Assembly (NCBI GenBank): GCA_900551325.1
Contig: URVM01000011.1
Location: forward strand, 1 to 64,000
DNA length: 64,000 nucleotides
Reading direction: 5' to 3'
Source of the DNA: an uncultured Eubacteriales bacterium
GTDB lineage: Bacteria; Bacillota; Clostridia; Lachnospirales; Cellulosilyticaceae
Shown here: piece after piece, positions 15,418-24,975 of the stretch
Layout of the letters: each line of letters opens with the position of its first letter
Numbering within the stretch: the first letter of the stretch is position 1
Position numbers and translations under genes: made by a program
The notes under the pieces: model-generated
What the model saw: only the letters and a program-made list of their open reading frames with translations
Told to the model about the DNA's origin: nothing
Database searches by the model: none

Positions 15418-17334
15418 ATGATTGCTAACTGCCATGGTATTCGAAAATCTTTTAACGAAGAAATTGTATTAAAAGATGTTTCATTTCATATAGAAGATAC
15501 TCAAAAAGTTGCCCTAGTAGGAAATAACGGTGCAGGTAAGACAACTTTATTTCGTATTTTAACGGGTGAACTCCATCAAGATGCTGGCGATCTTTTCTTT
15601 GCAAAAGGTGCAAGTATTGGTTATTTAGAACAGCATATGCAATTTGATTCAAATCATACTGTATATGAGGAGCTTCTTCACGTTTTTGATGAAGTGATTG
15701 CCTTAGAAGAAAAGCTTCATCAAATGGAAGAAGAAATTGCTAGAACTCACTCTATAGAACTTACTCATACTTATGATGATCTTCGTATGGTCTTTGAAGC
15801 AAAAAAGGGCTATGAGTATAAAAGTCTTGTAAAAGGTGTATTAAAAGGCCTTGGGCTTAAAGAAGAAATTTACGACCAACCTATTACTACATTATCTGGT
15901 GGTCAAAAAACTCGTGTTGCACTTGCAAAACTACTTTTAGAAGAACCTGATTTATTGCTTCTTGACGAGCCTACTAACCATTTAGATATTGTTGCTACAG
16001 AATGGTTAGAAAACTATCTTAGAAATTATAAAGGTGCTGTACTTATTATTTCTCATGACCGTTATTTCTTAGATCGCGTAGTTACAAAAGTTATACATTT
16101 AGAGTTTGGACGTGCAATGGTATATAACGGTAACTATACTTACTTTACTTTAGAAAGTGAAAAAGTTTACGCCGCAGCTATGCACCAATACGAAAAGCAA
16201 CAACAAGAAATCGCTAGACAACGTGCTGTTATTGCTAAGCTTCGCCAGTTCAATAGAGAAAAATCCATCAAACGTGCAAGAAGTCGTGAAAAGCTTTTAG
16301 ATAAGATTGAAGTTATGGACGTTCCAATGATTGATGATAAACCTATGAATTTAGTTTTAACACCACGTATTACTAGTGGAAATGATGTCCTTACAGTAAA
16401 AGATTTAGGTAAAGCCTTTGAAGATGGTCCACTTTTTAATAACATTAGCTTTGATATTAAACGTGGTGAAAAAGTAGCTATTGTAGGTCCTAATGGTATT
16501 GGTAAAACTACACTCTTTCGTATGATTATGGGTTCAAGTGAGCTTACAAATGGTACTATTACACTAGGTACTAATGTACACATTGGTTATTATGACCAAG
16601 AACATGCTACCCTAGACTTAAATGCTACTATTATAGAAGAAATTCAAAATACCTTCCCTGATTTAACAAATACAGCCATCCGCAATATGCTTGCTGCTTT
16701 CTTATTTACTGGTGAAGATGTATTTAAACCTATTCAGGCCCTAAGTGGTGGAGAAAAAGGCCGTGTAGCTCTTGCTAAAATTATGCTTTCTAAAGCTAAC
16801 TTCCTTATCTTAGATGAGCCTACTAACCATTTAGATATGATGTCCAAAGAAGTTCTTGAAAATGCACTTAATCAATATGAAGGTACCATCCTTTATGTTT
16901 CTCATGACCGTTATTTCATTAATCAAACTGCAACTAAAGTTCTTGATATGCAGCGTGATAGTATAACTACTTATATTGGTGACTATGACTATTTCCAAGA
17001 AAAGAAAAAAGAACTTGAATTTGTGTCATCTTCTATCACTGCTACTTCAAATACAAATGTAAGCTCCTCTACTAAAGAAGATTGGCAAAAACAAAAAGAG
17101 CTTCAAAATCGTATTAAGAAATTACAAACAACTTTAAAAGATATTGAAGCACAAATTGAACTTAAGGAATCTGAAATGACTAAACTTGATGAACAGCTAT
17201 GTTTAGAAGAAGTTTATACTAATCCAGATAAATCAAAAGAGATTATAGATCAAAAAACTGAAGTTGAAAATCAAATTACCCAGTTATACGCTACTTGGGA
17301 GTCTACCTCTGAAGAACTAGAAAGCTTAAACTAA
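15418..17334 (+). CDS. ydiF: ABC-F family ribosome-associated ATPase (YdiF-like)
   Basis: ABC-F proteins act on the ribosome and have no membrane domain. The 638-aa protein has two ATPase cassettes: Walker A GNNGAGKTT (about residue 36), LSGGQKTR and LLLLDEPTNHLD in the first; GPNGIGKTT (about residue 360), LSGGEKGR and FLILDEPTNHLD in the second; a linker rich in Arg/Lys between them; and a C-terminal coiled coil after residue 540. An AAGGAGG site precedes the ATG. It is divergent from rex, as ydiF is in Bacillus. Antibiotic resistance is not implied. Confidence 0.93.
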   Translation: MIANCHGIRKSFNEEIVLKDVSFHIEDTQKVALVGNNGAGKTTLFRILTGELHQDAGDLFFAKGASIGYLEQHMQFDSNHTVYEELLHVFDEVIALEEKLHQMEEEIARTHSIELTHTYDDLRMVFEAKKGYEYKSLVKGVLKGLGLKEEIYDQPITTLSGGQKTRVALAKLLLEEPDLLLLDEPTNHLDIVATEWLENYLRNYKGAVLIISHDRYFLDRVVTKVIHLEFGRAMVYNGNYTYFTLESEKVYAAAMHQYEKQQQEIARQRAVIAKLRQFNREKSIKRARSREKLLDKIEVMDVPMIDDKPMNLVLTPRITSGNDVLTVKDLGKAFEDGPLFNNISFDIKRGEKVAIVGPNGIGKTTLFRMIMGSSELTNGTITLGTNVHIGYYDQEHATLDLNATIIEEIQNTFPDLTNTAIRNMLAAFLFTGEDVFKPIQALSGGEKGRVALAKIMLSKANFLILDEPTNHLDMMSKEVLENALNQYEGTILYVSHDRYFINQTATKVLDMQRDSITTYIGDYDYFQEKKKELEFVSSSITATSNTNVSSSTKEDWQKQKELQNRIKKLQTTLKDIEAQIELKESEMTKLDEQLCLEEVYTNPDKSKEIIDQKTEVENQITQLYATWESTSEELESLN

Positions 17335-17372
17335 AAATAGTCGCCAGTCTATACTAGACTGACGACTATTTT
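17334..17372. terminator. Bidirectional terminator between the ABC-F and GntR genes
   Basis: AAAATAGTCG and CAGTCTA pair with TAGACTG and CGACTATTTT in an 18-bp stem with one mismatch. Both flanking genes converge on it. Confidence 0.88.
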
Positions 17373-18035
17373 CTATTCTTCTATATTAAGATGCATATTG
17401 TACTCAACATTTCTAATATGTTGTTCTATAAGCTTTTCTGCTCTTTCACCATTTCTTTCTTTAAGTGCTAAGTAAATAGCTTCATGCTCTTTCCAAGACT
17501 CTTTAGCTCTACCTGGTGTGGAAATTGAAGCTTTTCTTGCCTTTTGTACATATTGGTGAAAATCTGAAAGCATATGGTTAAGTGTTTTGCTATGTGTAGC
17601 CTTATAAATTATATCATGAAACTTATGATCAAGTTCTTTAAGCTGGTTAAATTCGTTTTTCTCAACGTAGAAAGCTGTAAGGGCTAGAATTTCTTCCATT
17701 TGTCTTAACTCTTCCTCCGTTATCTTCATTGCTGCTTTTCTAGCTGCTAGGCCTTCAAGCCTTGATCTTATAAGATAAATATCTTCTACATCTTCATCTG
17801 TAATCCCTGCTACAAATGTTTCTTTGTTTGGTATAGATTGTACTAATCCTTCTAATTCAAGTTGCCTAATAGCTTCCCTAACAGGTGTTCTACTTACTCC
17901 AAGTTCACTGGCAATACTACTTTCACGTAGTATATCTCCTGGTTGGTAACTTCCATCTAAAATTGCTTCTCTTATAGCACTAAACACTTTTCCCCTTAAA
18001 GAAGCTTTATCTGTTCCAGTTGTACTGTAACTCAC
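17373..18035 (-). CDS. GntR family (FadR/FCD type) transcriptional regulator
   Basis: The 220-aa protein has an N-terminal winged helix (REAILDGSYQPGDILRES...LGVSRTPVREAIRQLELEGLV, residues about 23-68) and a C-terminal all-helical FCD effector domain (about 85-210) with the metal-binding pattern D...H...H...H (DHKFHDIIY, WKEHEAIY, IEQHIRN). The open frame extends seven codons upstream, but AAGGAGG lies inside that extension, six bases before the GTG at 18035. A TGTATACAA motif sits upstream, and the same motif is in the promoter of the Re-citrate synthase gene 8 kb away, suggesting control of citrate/2-oxoglutarate synthesis (inference). Confidence 0.92.
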   Translation of the reverse strand: MSYSTTGTDKASLRGKVFSAIREAILDGSYQPGDILRESSIASELGVSRTPVREAIRQLELEGLVQSIPNKETFVAGITDEDVEDIYLIRSRLEGLAARKAAMKITEEELRQMEEILALTAFYVEKNEFNQLKELDHKFHDIIYKATHSKTLNHMLSDFHQYVQKARKASISTPGRAKESWKEHEAIYLALKERNGERAEKLIEQHIRNVEYNMHLNIEE

Positions 18036-18076
18036 CTTTGTCCTCCTTACCCGCACCTTTTTAGTACGCGTATCTA

Positions 18077-18115
18077 TGTATACAACCTTATTCTAACAAA
18101 TTATTTAAAAAGTGC
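18077..18115 (-). promoter_or_regulatory. Promoter and candidate operator of the GntR gene
   Basis: On the minus strand TTGCAC is followed by 16 nt and TAGAAT, then by TTGTATACA (18085-18077), a palindromic core typical of FadR-subfamily GntR operators. The site lies just after the -10 element, where a bound repressor would block transcription. The same word occurs twice before the gene at 24976-26343. Confidence 0.65.
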
Positions 18116-18132
18116 AATGGTTTTTTCCTTTT

Positions 18133-19401
18133 TTAATAAGCAATCCATCTTCCTTCTTTATCTTTATAGGAAACAAGGCTTTCTTGTACCGTTCTATCTT
18201 TAAGTTTATAGCTTTCTCCTTCTCTAACAAATTCCATAATCCATGTTAAAGTTACTTGATATTCTCTTTCATAAGCCTTTCCTCCAGCATCTATTTCTTT
18301 ATTAATCATTTGTACTACTTCTAGAGTTTGTACTTCTAAAATACCATCTTTATTCATATTGATTTCTTTAACTTCTACATCTATTTTAGCTGTTTGTAAA
18401 TCTTTATCTTTAATAAACCAAGCTTCAAAATCCTCTACTAGCTGTGGTTGGGTATCTTTTAAAGCATATTGATTTATAAAACTACTATCATGTTTTTTAA
18501 TACCTTCTAAATAGTCTTTGTAAAAGCTATCTATACTTTTCTTTAACCTTGCATTTCCAACTTTAGATAAATTTAAGTGCTCGATATTAAACTGTCTATT
18601 CTTCTTTGAAACTACAATGTATCGTTCATAAGCTTCAATATTACCGTTTGTATCATAAATCTTTAGTGGATAGGTTCCTTCAAGTACATTATCAAAGCGT
18701 ACTAAACCATCCTTATTCATCACTTTTTCTCCTGCTAATTCTACTACTGTCCCACCCATACACTCAACACTTACCTCTACTGTCTCATAAGGAATAATAA
18801 CTTCTGTTAGTGTAGGTACATTAATAGTAGTAATATAATCACTGCATATTCTGTTTGGAAAAGCAATGCGTACTACATAATTTCCCGGTAGAACATTAGG
18901 AACCGTATATTTATTTTCCTCTTTTCTAGTAATCACATCTTGTCCAAACCATACACTAGCACCTAAAGGCGCATAAATATGAACGTCTTCTACTTTAAAG
19001 GGGAATATAACCTTCCACTCATTATCTACCTTAATAAGACTTAAAGTACTGGTTACACTTTGATTTGAAAAAGTATATTTTATTTCATAGAAACTATATT
19101 CTGTATCCTTCTTCTTCCCACCTAATTCTGTCTTACTTGCTTCTACTTTAATAAAGCTTTTCTCTTCAAAATACTTTTCTAGAAATTTTATTAATTCTTC
19201 CTCTTTATAGTCTTTAATTTTATCATCTTTATAAACAAGGGAACTAGCTGTCTTGTAATCTCTATTGTTCATTGCTCTTAAATAAACATCCAAAACATAC
19301 TTAGCTTGTCTTTTATACGTAGCAAAGAGACAACATGCTGTAATCATTAGTACACAAGTGAGTGCAATTACGCCAAATAGCACTTTCTTTTCCATTTTCA
19401 T
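18133..19401 (-). CDS. Membrane-anchored extracytoplasmic protein (TcaA/YvbJ-like)
   Basis: The 422-aa protein has one N-terminal membrane segment (residues about 7-27) with the rest outside the cell. The layout resembles TcaA/YvbJ proteins: an NTF2-like domain (VLDVYLRAMNNRDYKTASSLVY..., residues 36-130), two PEGA/Ig-like beta domains (about 135-275), and a second NTF2-like domain (SFYKDYLEGIKKHDSSFI..., about 290-420). Unlike typical TcaA, no zinc ribbon precedes the membrane segment. A GGGGGAAACC site precedes the ATG. Such proteins relate to cell-envelope stress in staphylococci; a similar role here is inference. Confidence 0.78.
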   Translation of the reverse strand: MKMEKKVLFGVIALTCVLMITACCLFATYKRQAKYVLDVYLRAMNNRDYKTASSLVYKDDKIKDYKEEELIKFLEKYFEEKSFIKVEASKTELGGKKKDTEYSFYEIKYTFSNQSVTSTLSLIKVDNEWKVIFPFKVEDVHIYAPLGASVWFGQDVITRKEENKYTVPNVLPGNYVVRIAFPNRICSDYITTINVPTLTEVIIPYETVEVSVECMGGTVVELAGEKVMNKDGLVRFDNVLEGTYPLKIYDTNGNIEAYERYIVVSKKNRQFNIEHLNLSKVGNARLKKSIDSFYKDYLEGIKKHDSSFINQYALKDTQPQLVEDFEAWFIKDKDLQTAKIDVEVKEINMNKDGILEVQTLEVVQMINKEIDAGGKAYEREYQVTLTWIMEFVREGESYKLKDRTVQESLVSYKDKEGRWIAY

Positions 19402-19583
19402 TGGTTTCCCCCCATATTCAATTAACCTTCATTAAAATATATGGAGAGGCTGTCCAATTTATAACCTAGCTTATAAAATTTTATATAATTTTATATAACT
19501 AACAGAAATGTTAATGGTTACGATTAATATTACTCATAGAAAATTTAGTCTTATTACTCTAAAAAAACTTTTATTCATGTTAA

Positions 19584-19619
19584 AATAATTATGTTAGTTA
19601 ATTAACAAACATAATTATT
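19584..19619. promoter_or_regulatory. 36-bp near-perfect palindrome before the YeiH-type transporter
   Basis: AATAATTATGTT is followed by AGTTAATTAACA and then AACATAATTATT, so the whole 36 bp is self-complementary apart from one base pair. It ends 10 bp before the AGGAGG ribosome site. It may be a protein-binding dyad (the GTTAATTAAC centre resembles part of a Rex-type site) or an mRNA hairpin near the ribosome site. Confidence 0.6.
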
Positions 19620-19641
19620 AAATTTTAGGAGGAGATTTAGT

Positions 19642-20697
19642 ATGAATATGATGAGCTATATTGCAATAATTGTATGTGTACTACTAGCAACAGTTGCTAC
19701 TTACTTTGGTAATCTGCAACATATTGTAGGTGCACCTATGATTGGTTTATTTATTGGTATGATTGCAGCTAATATTAAACCTGCTGAAGGTGATTATAAA
19801 AAAGGAACCGTATTTGTAGCAAAGAAATTCTTAATGGCTGGAATCATTCTTGCAGGAGCCACACTAGACTTTAAAGAGATTCTAGGCTTTGGGGCACAAG
19901 CATTACCTCTTATTCTTATAAACTTATGTGTATCTTTTGGAATGGCTTACTTTGTAGGTTCTAAACTAGGTGTAACACAAAACACAAAAACTCTCGTTGG
20001 TGGTGGTACATGTATTTGCGGTGGTACAGCTATTGCTACACTTTCACCAATTATTAAGGCAAAAGAAACAGAAATGGCCTATGCACTAACTGCTATCTTT
20101 TTATTTGATATTATTGCAGCATTAGGCTTCCCATACATTGCACAATTTTTAACTATTACTCCAGAACAATTCGGTATTTTAGCAGGAACAGCTATTAGTG
20201 ATACTTCTTCTGTTGTTGCTGCTGGTGATACATTTAACAAATTATTAGGTACTGGTGCTGTAGCAGCTAGTGGCTCTTTAGGTGGAGATTTAGCTGTTAT
20301 TGTTAAATTAACACGTACTACTATGTTAGTTCCAGTAGCTATTTTCTTTACAATCCTATCTATCAAACAAACTACAAGCCAAATGGGTGCTACTCAAGTG
20401 GCAAGTACACAACAACAATCTTTAGGAAAAGTTATTCTTAAAGTATTTCCTTGGTTTATCTTAGGTTTCTTATTTATGGCAATTTTTAATACAGTAGGTG
20501 TTTTCCCAGAATCCCTTGCTCCATTCTTTAAGAAAGGTTATAAATTCTTAGTAACAGCAGCACTTGTAGGTGTTGGTTATAAAATCAACTTTAAAGATTT
20601 AGTTACAAAAGGTGTAAAACCAGTTATCCTTGGTGGTTGTACCTGGCTGGCTGTAGCAACTGTTTCTATGCTCTACATTTTCTTAATTATAGGATAA
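19642..20697 (+). CDS. YeiH/UPF0324 family membrane transporter (putative sulfate exporter family)
   Basis: The 351-aa integral membrane protein has about 10 hydrophobic segments. Characteristic segments are IGLFIGMIAANI, FLMAGIILAGATLDF, GGGTCICGGTAIATLSPIIKA near residue 115 and GTAISDTSSVVAAG near residue 190, all hallmarks of the YeiH family. The transported substrate is not established for the family; the sulfate-export label comes from automated naming. There is no adjacent LysR gene, which often accompanies yeiH. A GGAGGAG site precedes the ATG. Confidence 0.9.
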   Translation: MNMMSYIAIIVCVLLATVATYFGNLQHIVGAPMIGLFIGMIAANIKPAEGDYKKGTVFVAKKFLMAGIILAGATLDFKEILGFGAQALPLILINLCVSFGMAYFVGSKLGVTQNTKTLVGGGTCICGGTAIATLSPIIKAKETEMAYALTAIFLFDIIAALGFPYIAQFLTITPEQFGILAGTAISDTSSVVAAGDTFNKLLGTGAVAASGSLGGDLAVIVKLTRTTMLVPVAIFFTILSIKQTTSQMGATQVASTQQQSLGKVILKVFPWFILGFLFMAIFNTVGVFPESLAPFFKKGYKFLVTAALVGVGYKINFKDLVTKGVKPVILGGCTWLAVATVSMLYIFLIIG

Positions 20698-20714
20698 ACA
20701 TACATAAACGTATA

Positions 20715-20753
20715 AAAGCATCAGAGCTTATTAAATATAAGCCTCTGATGCTT
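20715..20753. terminator. Bidirectional terminator between yeiH-like and traX-like genes
   Basis: AAAGCATCAGAG and CTTAT pair with ATAAG and CCTCTGATGCTTT around a 3-nt loop, flanked by A/T tracts on both sides. The two genes converge. Confidence 0.87.
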
Positions 20754-20759
20754 TCTTGT

Positions 20760-21533
20760 TTATATATAGAGAGTGATAAGATATAGAATAAATAAATGTA
20801 CTGGATAAAAAGCATAGAAGAAATACTTCATATTCATACCTCTTTTACCATTATAAAAACCAATAGGTATAAATGCTAATAGAGCAGCTATCTCAAAGCT
20901 AAATCCCGCACATCCCATTATGATTTGATCTCTTTTATTATTTCTTGTTATATATAATAAAGTAATACAAAGTACACCAATCCAAGAATAATCTGTATGT
21001 AGTAGAGTTGCTACAAGCATACCTAGCCCTACTACTCCTATTTTAATAAATAACTTCCTAACTTTTTCTAGCTGTAATTTTTCATCTACTGCTTCTAATC
21101 CTATCATAACTAATAACCCACATAGTAAGGTGAAAAATACATTACTGTACCCCCAATAAAACGGTATCTTATTAAGTGCTAAATCAAATGGAATCTCTGA
21201 TATAAGTGCAAAAATTCCTAATCTTAATGCATAGGTTTTCACATTACGTGTATGGATAAATCCTTGAACCAATAAAAAACAAAAAATAGGAAAGGCAAGT
21301 CGTCCTATCATACGCATAGCCATATAAATCTCCGGAATAATCTCATAAATCTTATTTATCTTATCTGAATCAGTAATATTATATAGGTCTACTATCTTTT
21401 GTCCTAATGATTCATTTACTAATATAGCCCCTATATGATCAATAAGCATAGTGATAATGGCTATCCACTTTAATGCACTTCCACTCAGTCCTTTTACTTT
21501 TCCTTGTACTGGCTCTTTCATTATATTTACCAC
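20760..21533 (-). CDS. TraX family membrane protein
   Basis: The 257-aa protein has about seven hydrophobic segments and TraX-family motifs: LKWIAIITMLIDHIGAI at the N-terminus, RMIGRLAFPIFCFLLVQGFIHTRN near residue 75, and EIPFDLALN near residue 110. TraX acetylates F-pilin in E. coli, but chromosomal Firmicute members are unlinked to conjugation and may be envelope acyltransferases. The start is a GTG nine bases after GGAGG (21543-21547); the next ATG is 12 bases further. No conjugation genes are nearby. Confidence 0.88.
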   Translation of the reverse strand: MVNIMKEPVQGKVKGLSGSALKWIAIITMLIDHIGAILVNESLGQKIVDLYNITDSDKINKIYEIIPEIYMAMRMIGRLAFPIFCFLLVQGFIHTRNVKTYALRLGIFALISEIPFDLALNKIPFYWGYSNVFFTLLCGLLVMIGLEAVDEKLQLEKVRKLFIKIGVVGLGMLVATLLHTDYSWIGVLCITLLYITRNNKRDQIIMGCAGFSFEIAALLAFIPIGFYNGKRGMNMKYFFYAFYPVHLFILYLITLYI

Positions 21534-21648
21534 TCTAACACGCCTCCTTATTCCTTTTTAATTTTTCCATGATGCATCTGTCTAAGCTTCATTATAATAC
21601 ATTCCTACCTTTTCTTCTCAATAACTTACAATAAAAGTTTTATCAAAA

Positions 21649-21697
21649 AAAGTCTTAAAGACTACATTTCACTCCATATGTAGACCTTAAGACTTTT
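21649..21697 (-). terminator. Terminator after isocitrate dehydrogenase
   Basis: AAAAGTCTTAA and CTACAT pair with ATGTAG and TTAAGACTTTT. On the minus strand it lies about 20 nt after the stop codon of the gene at 21720 and ends in TTTTTTTGATA. Confidence 0.82.
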
Positions 21698-21719
21698 AAT
21701 TCTAATTTACTTTATACTC

Positions 21720-22856
21720 TTAAAGATTATTAATTACACAATCTGCAAATTCAGCACCTGTTGCACCGTCACTACGTCCTGTTAATTTTACTTGTTCATT
21801 GGCAATATTAAGGGCACGAACTACACGATCTGCTTTTTCACTATAGCCAATATGACGAAGAAGAAGCTCTGCTGCTTTAATCATACTTGCTGGATTAGCA
21901 TACTGTGCACGACCTGTTTCCACCATACGTGGTGCACTACCATGGATAGCTTCAAACATAGCGTAGCGATTACCAATATTAGCACTACCTGCTGTTCCCA
22001 CACCACCTTGAATTTGAGCAGCTTCGTCTGTAATAATATCTCCGTATAAGTTTGGAAGTACAAATACTTCAAATCCACTTCTAACCTTTTCATTGATTAA
22101 GTTAGCTGAAATAATATCTACAAACCAGTCATCTGCTTCAATTTCTGGGTATTCTTTAGCAACTTCATAGCAAAGCTCTAAGAACTTTCCATCTGTCTTT
22201 TTAAGGATATTTGCTTTAGTAATAATAGCAACACGCTTTTTACCATTTTTGCGTGCAAACTCAAAAGCAGCTCTAGCAATACGTTTAACACCTTGAGTTG
22301 TAATAACTCTAAAGTCAAAGGAAACATCTTCATCAATATGTATACCACGGCTACCAAGTACATATTCACCTTCTGTATTTTCACGGTAGAAAGTCCAATC
22401 AATACCAAGCTCTGGCACACTTACTGGACGTACATTGGCAAATAAGTCAAGCTCACGTCTCATAGCTACGTTAGCACTTTCAATATTTGGTCCATCACCT
22501 TTAGAAGGTGTTGTTGTAGGTCCTTTAAGAATAATATGACAAGCTTTAATCTCTTCTAATACATCATCTGGAATAGCTTTGTTTACTGCAATACGGTTTT
22601 CAATAGTTAAACCTTCAATATCTCTAAATTCAATTTTACCACTTGCTACTTCATCTTTTAAGACAGCTTGAAGCACACGCTCAGCTTCCGCTGTAATAGC
22701 TGGACCAATACCATCTCCACCACAGCATCCAATAATGATTTTATCTAATGCATCGTAATCAATAGGACCTGGATCTTGTTTCATACGTTCAACACGTGCT
22801 AATTGTTCTTCTACTATTTTTGCAAAATGCTCACTTGCTACATTTAATTTTTCCAT
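21720..22856 (-). CDS. icd: Isocitrate dehydrogenase (NAD(P)-dependent, decarboxylating)
   Basis: The enzyme converts isocitrate to 2-oxoglutarate. The 378-aa protein has GGDGIGPAIT near residue 48, the substrate loop TTTPSKGDGPNIESANVAMRR near residue 110, FRENTEGEYV near residue 155, and NLYGDIITDEAA near residue 270. The family overlaps with isopropylmalate dehydrogenase, but the neighbouring aconitase and Re-citrate synthase favour isocitrate. I start at the ATG at 22856 because AGGGGG lies inside the ten-codon upstream extension, nine bases away. It follows aconitase by about 70 bp. Confidence 0.92.
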   Translation of the reverse strand: MEKLNVASEHFAKIVEEQLARVERMKQDPGPIDYDALDKIIIGCCGGDGIGPAITAEAERVLQAVLKDEVASGKIEFRDIEGLTIENRIAVNKAIPDDVLEEIKACHIILKGPTTTPSKGDGPNIESANVAMRRELDLFANVRPVSVPELGIDWTFYRENTEGEYVLGSRGIHIDEDVSFDFRVITTQGVKRIARAAFEFARKNGKKRVAIITKANILKKTDGKFLELCYEVAKEYPEIEADDWFVDIISANLINEKVRSGFEVFVLPNLYGDIITDEAAQIQGGVGTAGSANIGNRYAMFEAIHGSAPRMVETGRAQYANPASMIKAAELLLRHIGYSEKADRVVRALNIANEQVKLTGRSDGATGAEFADCVINNL

Positions 22857-22928
22857 TTTGTAATGCCCCCTTTTATTTATTACCATCTTCTATTCTTTAG
22901 AAGCTTAATATCTCTTATATAGAAGTTA

Positions 22929-24857
22929 CTATTTCGCACCTTCTTTAATCATATTGATTTTTCCACCTAATAGAAGCATTTGTCTTTCACGATCAGATAC
23001 TTCAAGTTTCACTTTATAACTTAAATTTTTAGTTTTATTTACAACTGTTAATATATCTTGTTTTCCAACTTGTTCTTTTGCATTTGGTAACACAAGCTCA
23101 TCCATTACATCAATTGTATCGTAGTCTGTTGGCTCTTCAAATACTAATGGTAAAATACCTGAGTTAATAAGGTTTGCTTTATGAATACGTGCAAAGCTCT
23201 TTGTAATAACAGCACGTATACCTAATTGAAGTGGTGCAAGTGCAGCATGCTCACGAGATGAACCTTGACCGTAGTTATCTCCACCTACAATGATTCCCCC
23301 CTCATGAGCTACAGCACGTTCTGGGAACTCTGGATCACAAGGTGCTAAACAGAATTTAGCAAGGTATGGTACATTAGAACGGAATGGTAATAGGCTTGCA
23401 TTAGAAGGCATAATATGGTCTGTTGTAATATTATCTTCTACTTTAATAAGTACCTTACCTTCACAAGTTTCAAGAACTTTATTAAGAGGGAAAGGTTTTA
23501 TGTTTGGTCCTCTCACAACTTCTACTTCACTAGGTACTGTACTTGGTGCAATCACCATATTATCATTGGCTACAAAAGTTTCTGGCATTTCTACTGTTAA
23601 GTCTACATCTTTCACATTAAGTGGTGATGTAAGCACACCTGTTAAAGCACTAGCTGCTGCTGTTTCAGGGCTTACTAGGTATACACCAGCTGAAGTGGTT
23701 CCACAGCGACCTTTAAAGTTACGGTTAAAAGTACGAAGAGAAATAGCATCTGTAGCAGGCGCTTGCCCCATACCAATACAAGGACCACAACCTGATTCCA
23801 AAATACGTGCACCAGCATTTACTAAATCAGCTAATGCACCATTCTTAGCAAGCATAGTTAAAACTTGTTTTGAACCTGGAGAAATAACAAGACTTACATC
23901 TTTATGAACTGTCTTACCTTTTAAGATTTTTGCTACACGCATTAAATCTAGGTAAGAACCATTTGTACAACTTCCTATAGCTACTTGATCTACTTTTTGT
24001 CCTTCTACTTCACCAACTGGCTTTACATTATCAGGACTATGAGGACATGCTACTAGAGGTTCTAATTCATCTAAATTAATAACAAGCTTTTCGTCATACT
24101 CAGCGTCTATATCTGGCATAAGTGGTGTAAAGTCTTCTTCTCTTGATTGAGCTTTTAAGAAAGCCTGTGTTACTTCATCACTTGGGAAAATAGAAGTTGT
24201 TGCACCAAGCTCTGCACCCATATTTGTAATCGTTGCACGCTCTGGAACAGTTAAATACTTTATCCCTTCACCTGTATACTCAATAACTTTACCTACGCCA
24301 CCTTTAACACTTAGTCTTCTAAGTACTTCTAAAATAATATCTTTCGCAGATACAAATGGCTTTAATTTGCCTACAAGCTCTACATTTACTACTTTAGGCA
24401 TAGTAATATAGTAAGTTCCTCCACCCATTGCAACAGCTACATCTAGTCCACCTGCTCCAATAGCAATCATACCTATTCCACCACCTGTTGGTGTATGACT
24501 ATCTGAACCTAGTAAAGTTTGCCCAGGTACACCAAAACGTTCCACATGTACTTGATGACAAATACCATTTCCTGGTTTTGAAAAATAAATACCATGTTTA
24601 TGGGTTACAGTTTGAATATATTTATGATCATCTGCATTTTCAAAACCTTGCTGAAGCATATTATGATCAATATAGGCTACTGAACGTTTTGTTCTGGCTT
24701 GATCTATACCCATTGCTTCAAATTGTAAATATGCCATAGTTCCTGTTGAATCTTGAGTTAATGTTTGGTCTATACGGATGCCTATTTCATTTCCTTTTAT
24801 CATTTCACCTTCTACAAGGTGTGCTTTAAGCACTTTTTCAGTTAATGTAAGTCCCAT
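22929..24857 (-). CDS. acn: Aconitate hydratase
   Basis: Aconitase isomerises citrate to isocitrate using a [4Fe-4S] cluster. The 642-aa protein has DHNMLQQGF and SDSHTPTGGGIGM near the N-terminus, the three cluster cysteines in GSCTNGSY (about residue 297) and ESGCGPCIGMG (about residue 362), and the C-terminal swivelling domain with GDNYGQGSSREHAAL near residue 545. This is the shorter (about 640-aa) aconitase form found in many anaerobes. An AGGAGGGG site precedes the ATG. Confidence 0.96.
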   Translation of the reverse strand: MGLTLTEKVLKAHLVEGEMIKGNEIGIRIDQTLTQDSTGTMAYLQFEAMGIDQARTKRSVAYIDHNMLQQGFENADDHKYIQTVTHKHGIYFSKPGNGICHQVHVERFGVPGQTLLGSDSHTPTGGGIGMIAIGAGGLDVAVAMGGGTYYITMPKVVNVELVGKLKPFVSAKDIILEVLRRLSVKGGVGKVIEYTGEGIKYLTVPERATITNMGAELGATTSIFPSDEVTQAFLKAQSREEDFTPLMPDIDAEYDEKLVINLDELEPLVACPHSPDNVKPVGEVEGQKVDQVAIGSCTNGSYLDLMRVAKILKGKTVHKDVSLVISPGSKQVLTMLAKNGALADLVNAGARILESGCGPCIGMGQAPATDAISLRTFNRNFKGRCGTTSAGVYLVSPETAAASALTGVLTSPLNVKDVDLTVEMPETFVANDNMVIAPSTVPSEVEVVRGPNIKPFPLNKVLETCEGKVLIKVEDNITTDHIMPSNASLLPFRSNVPYLAKFCLAPCDPEFPERAVAHEGGIIVGGDNYGQGSSREHAALAPLQLGIRAVITKSFARIHKANLINSGILPLVFEEPTDYDTIDVMDELVLPNAKEQVGKQDILTVVNKTKNLSYKVKLEVSDRERQMLLLGGKINMIKEGAK

Positions 24858-24975
24858 AATTCCCCTCCTAATATCTGTCCTATATATAATATTATATATA
24901 ATTTAAAAAATTTAATCTATAGTCTATTTTGTACAACACTAAATACATCCCTTTAAATGTTCTAAACAATTTTCT

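Noticed and set aside
15418..17334. ABC-F protein as an antibiotic resistance gene
   Set aside because: Its position beside rex matches the housekeeping ydiF arrangement, and sequence alone does not indicate an ARE-type resistance subgroup.
20760..21533. TraX-like protein as evidence of a conjugative element
   Set aside because: No relaxase, type IV secretion or integrase genes are nearby; chromosomal TraX-family proteins are common in Firmicutes.
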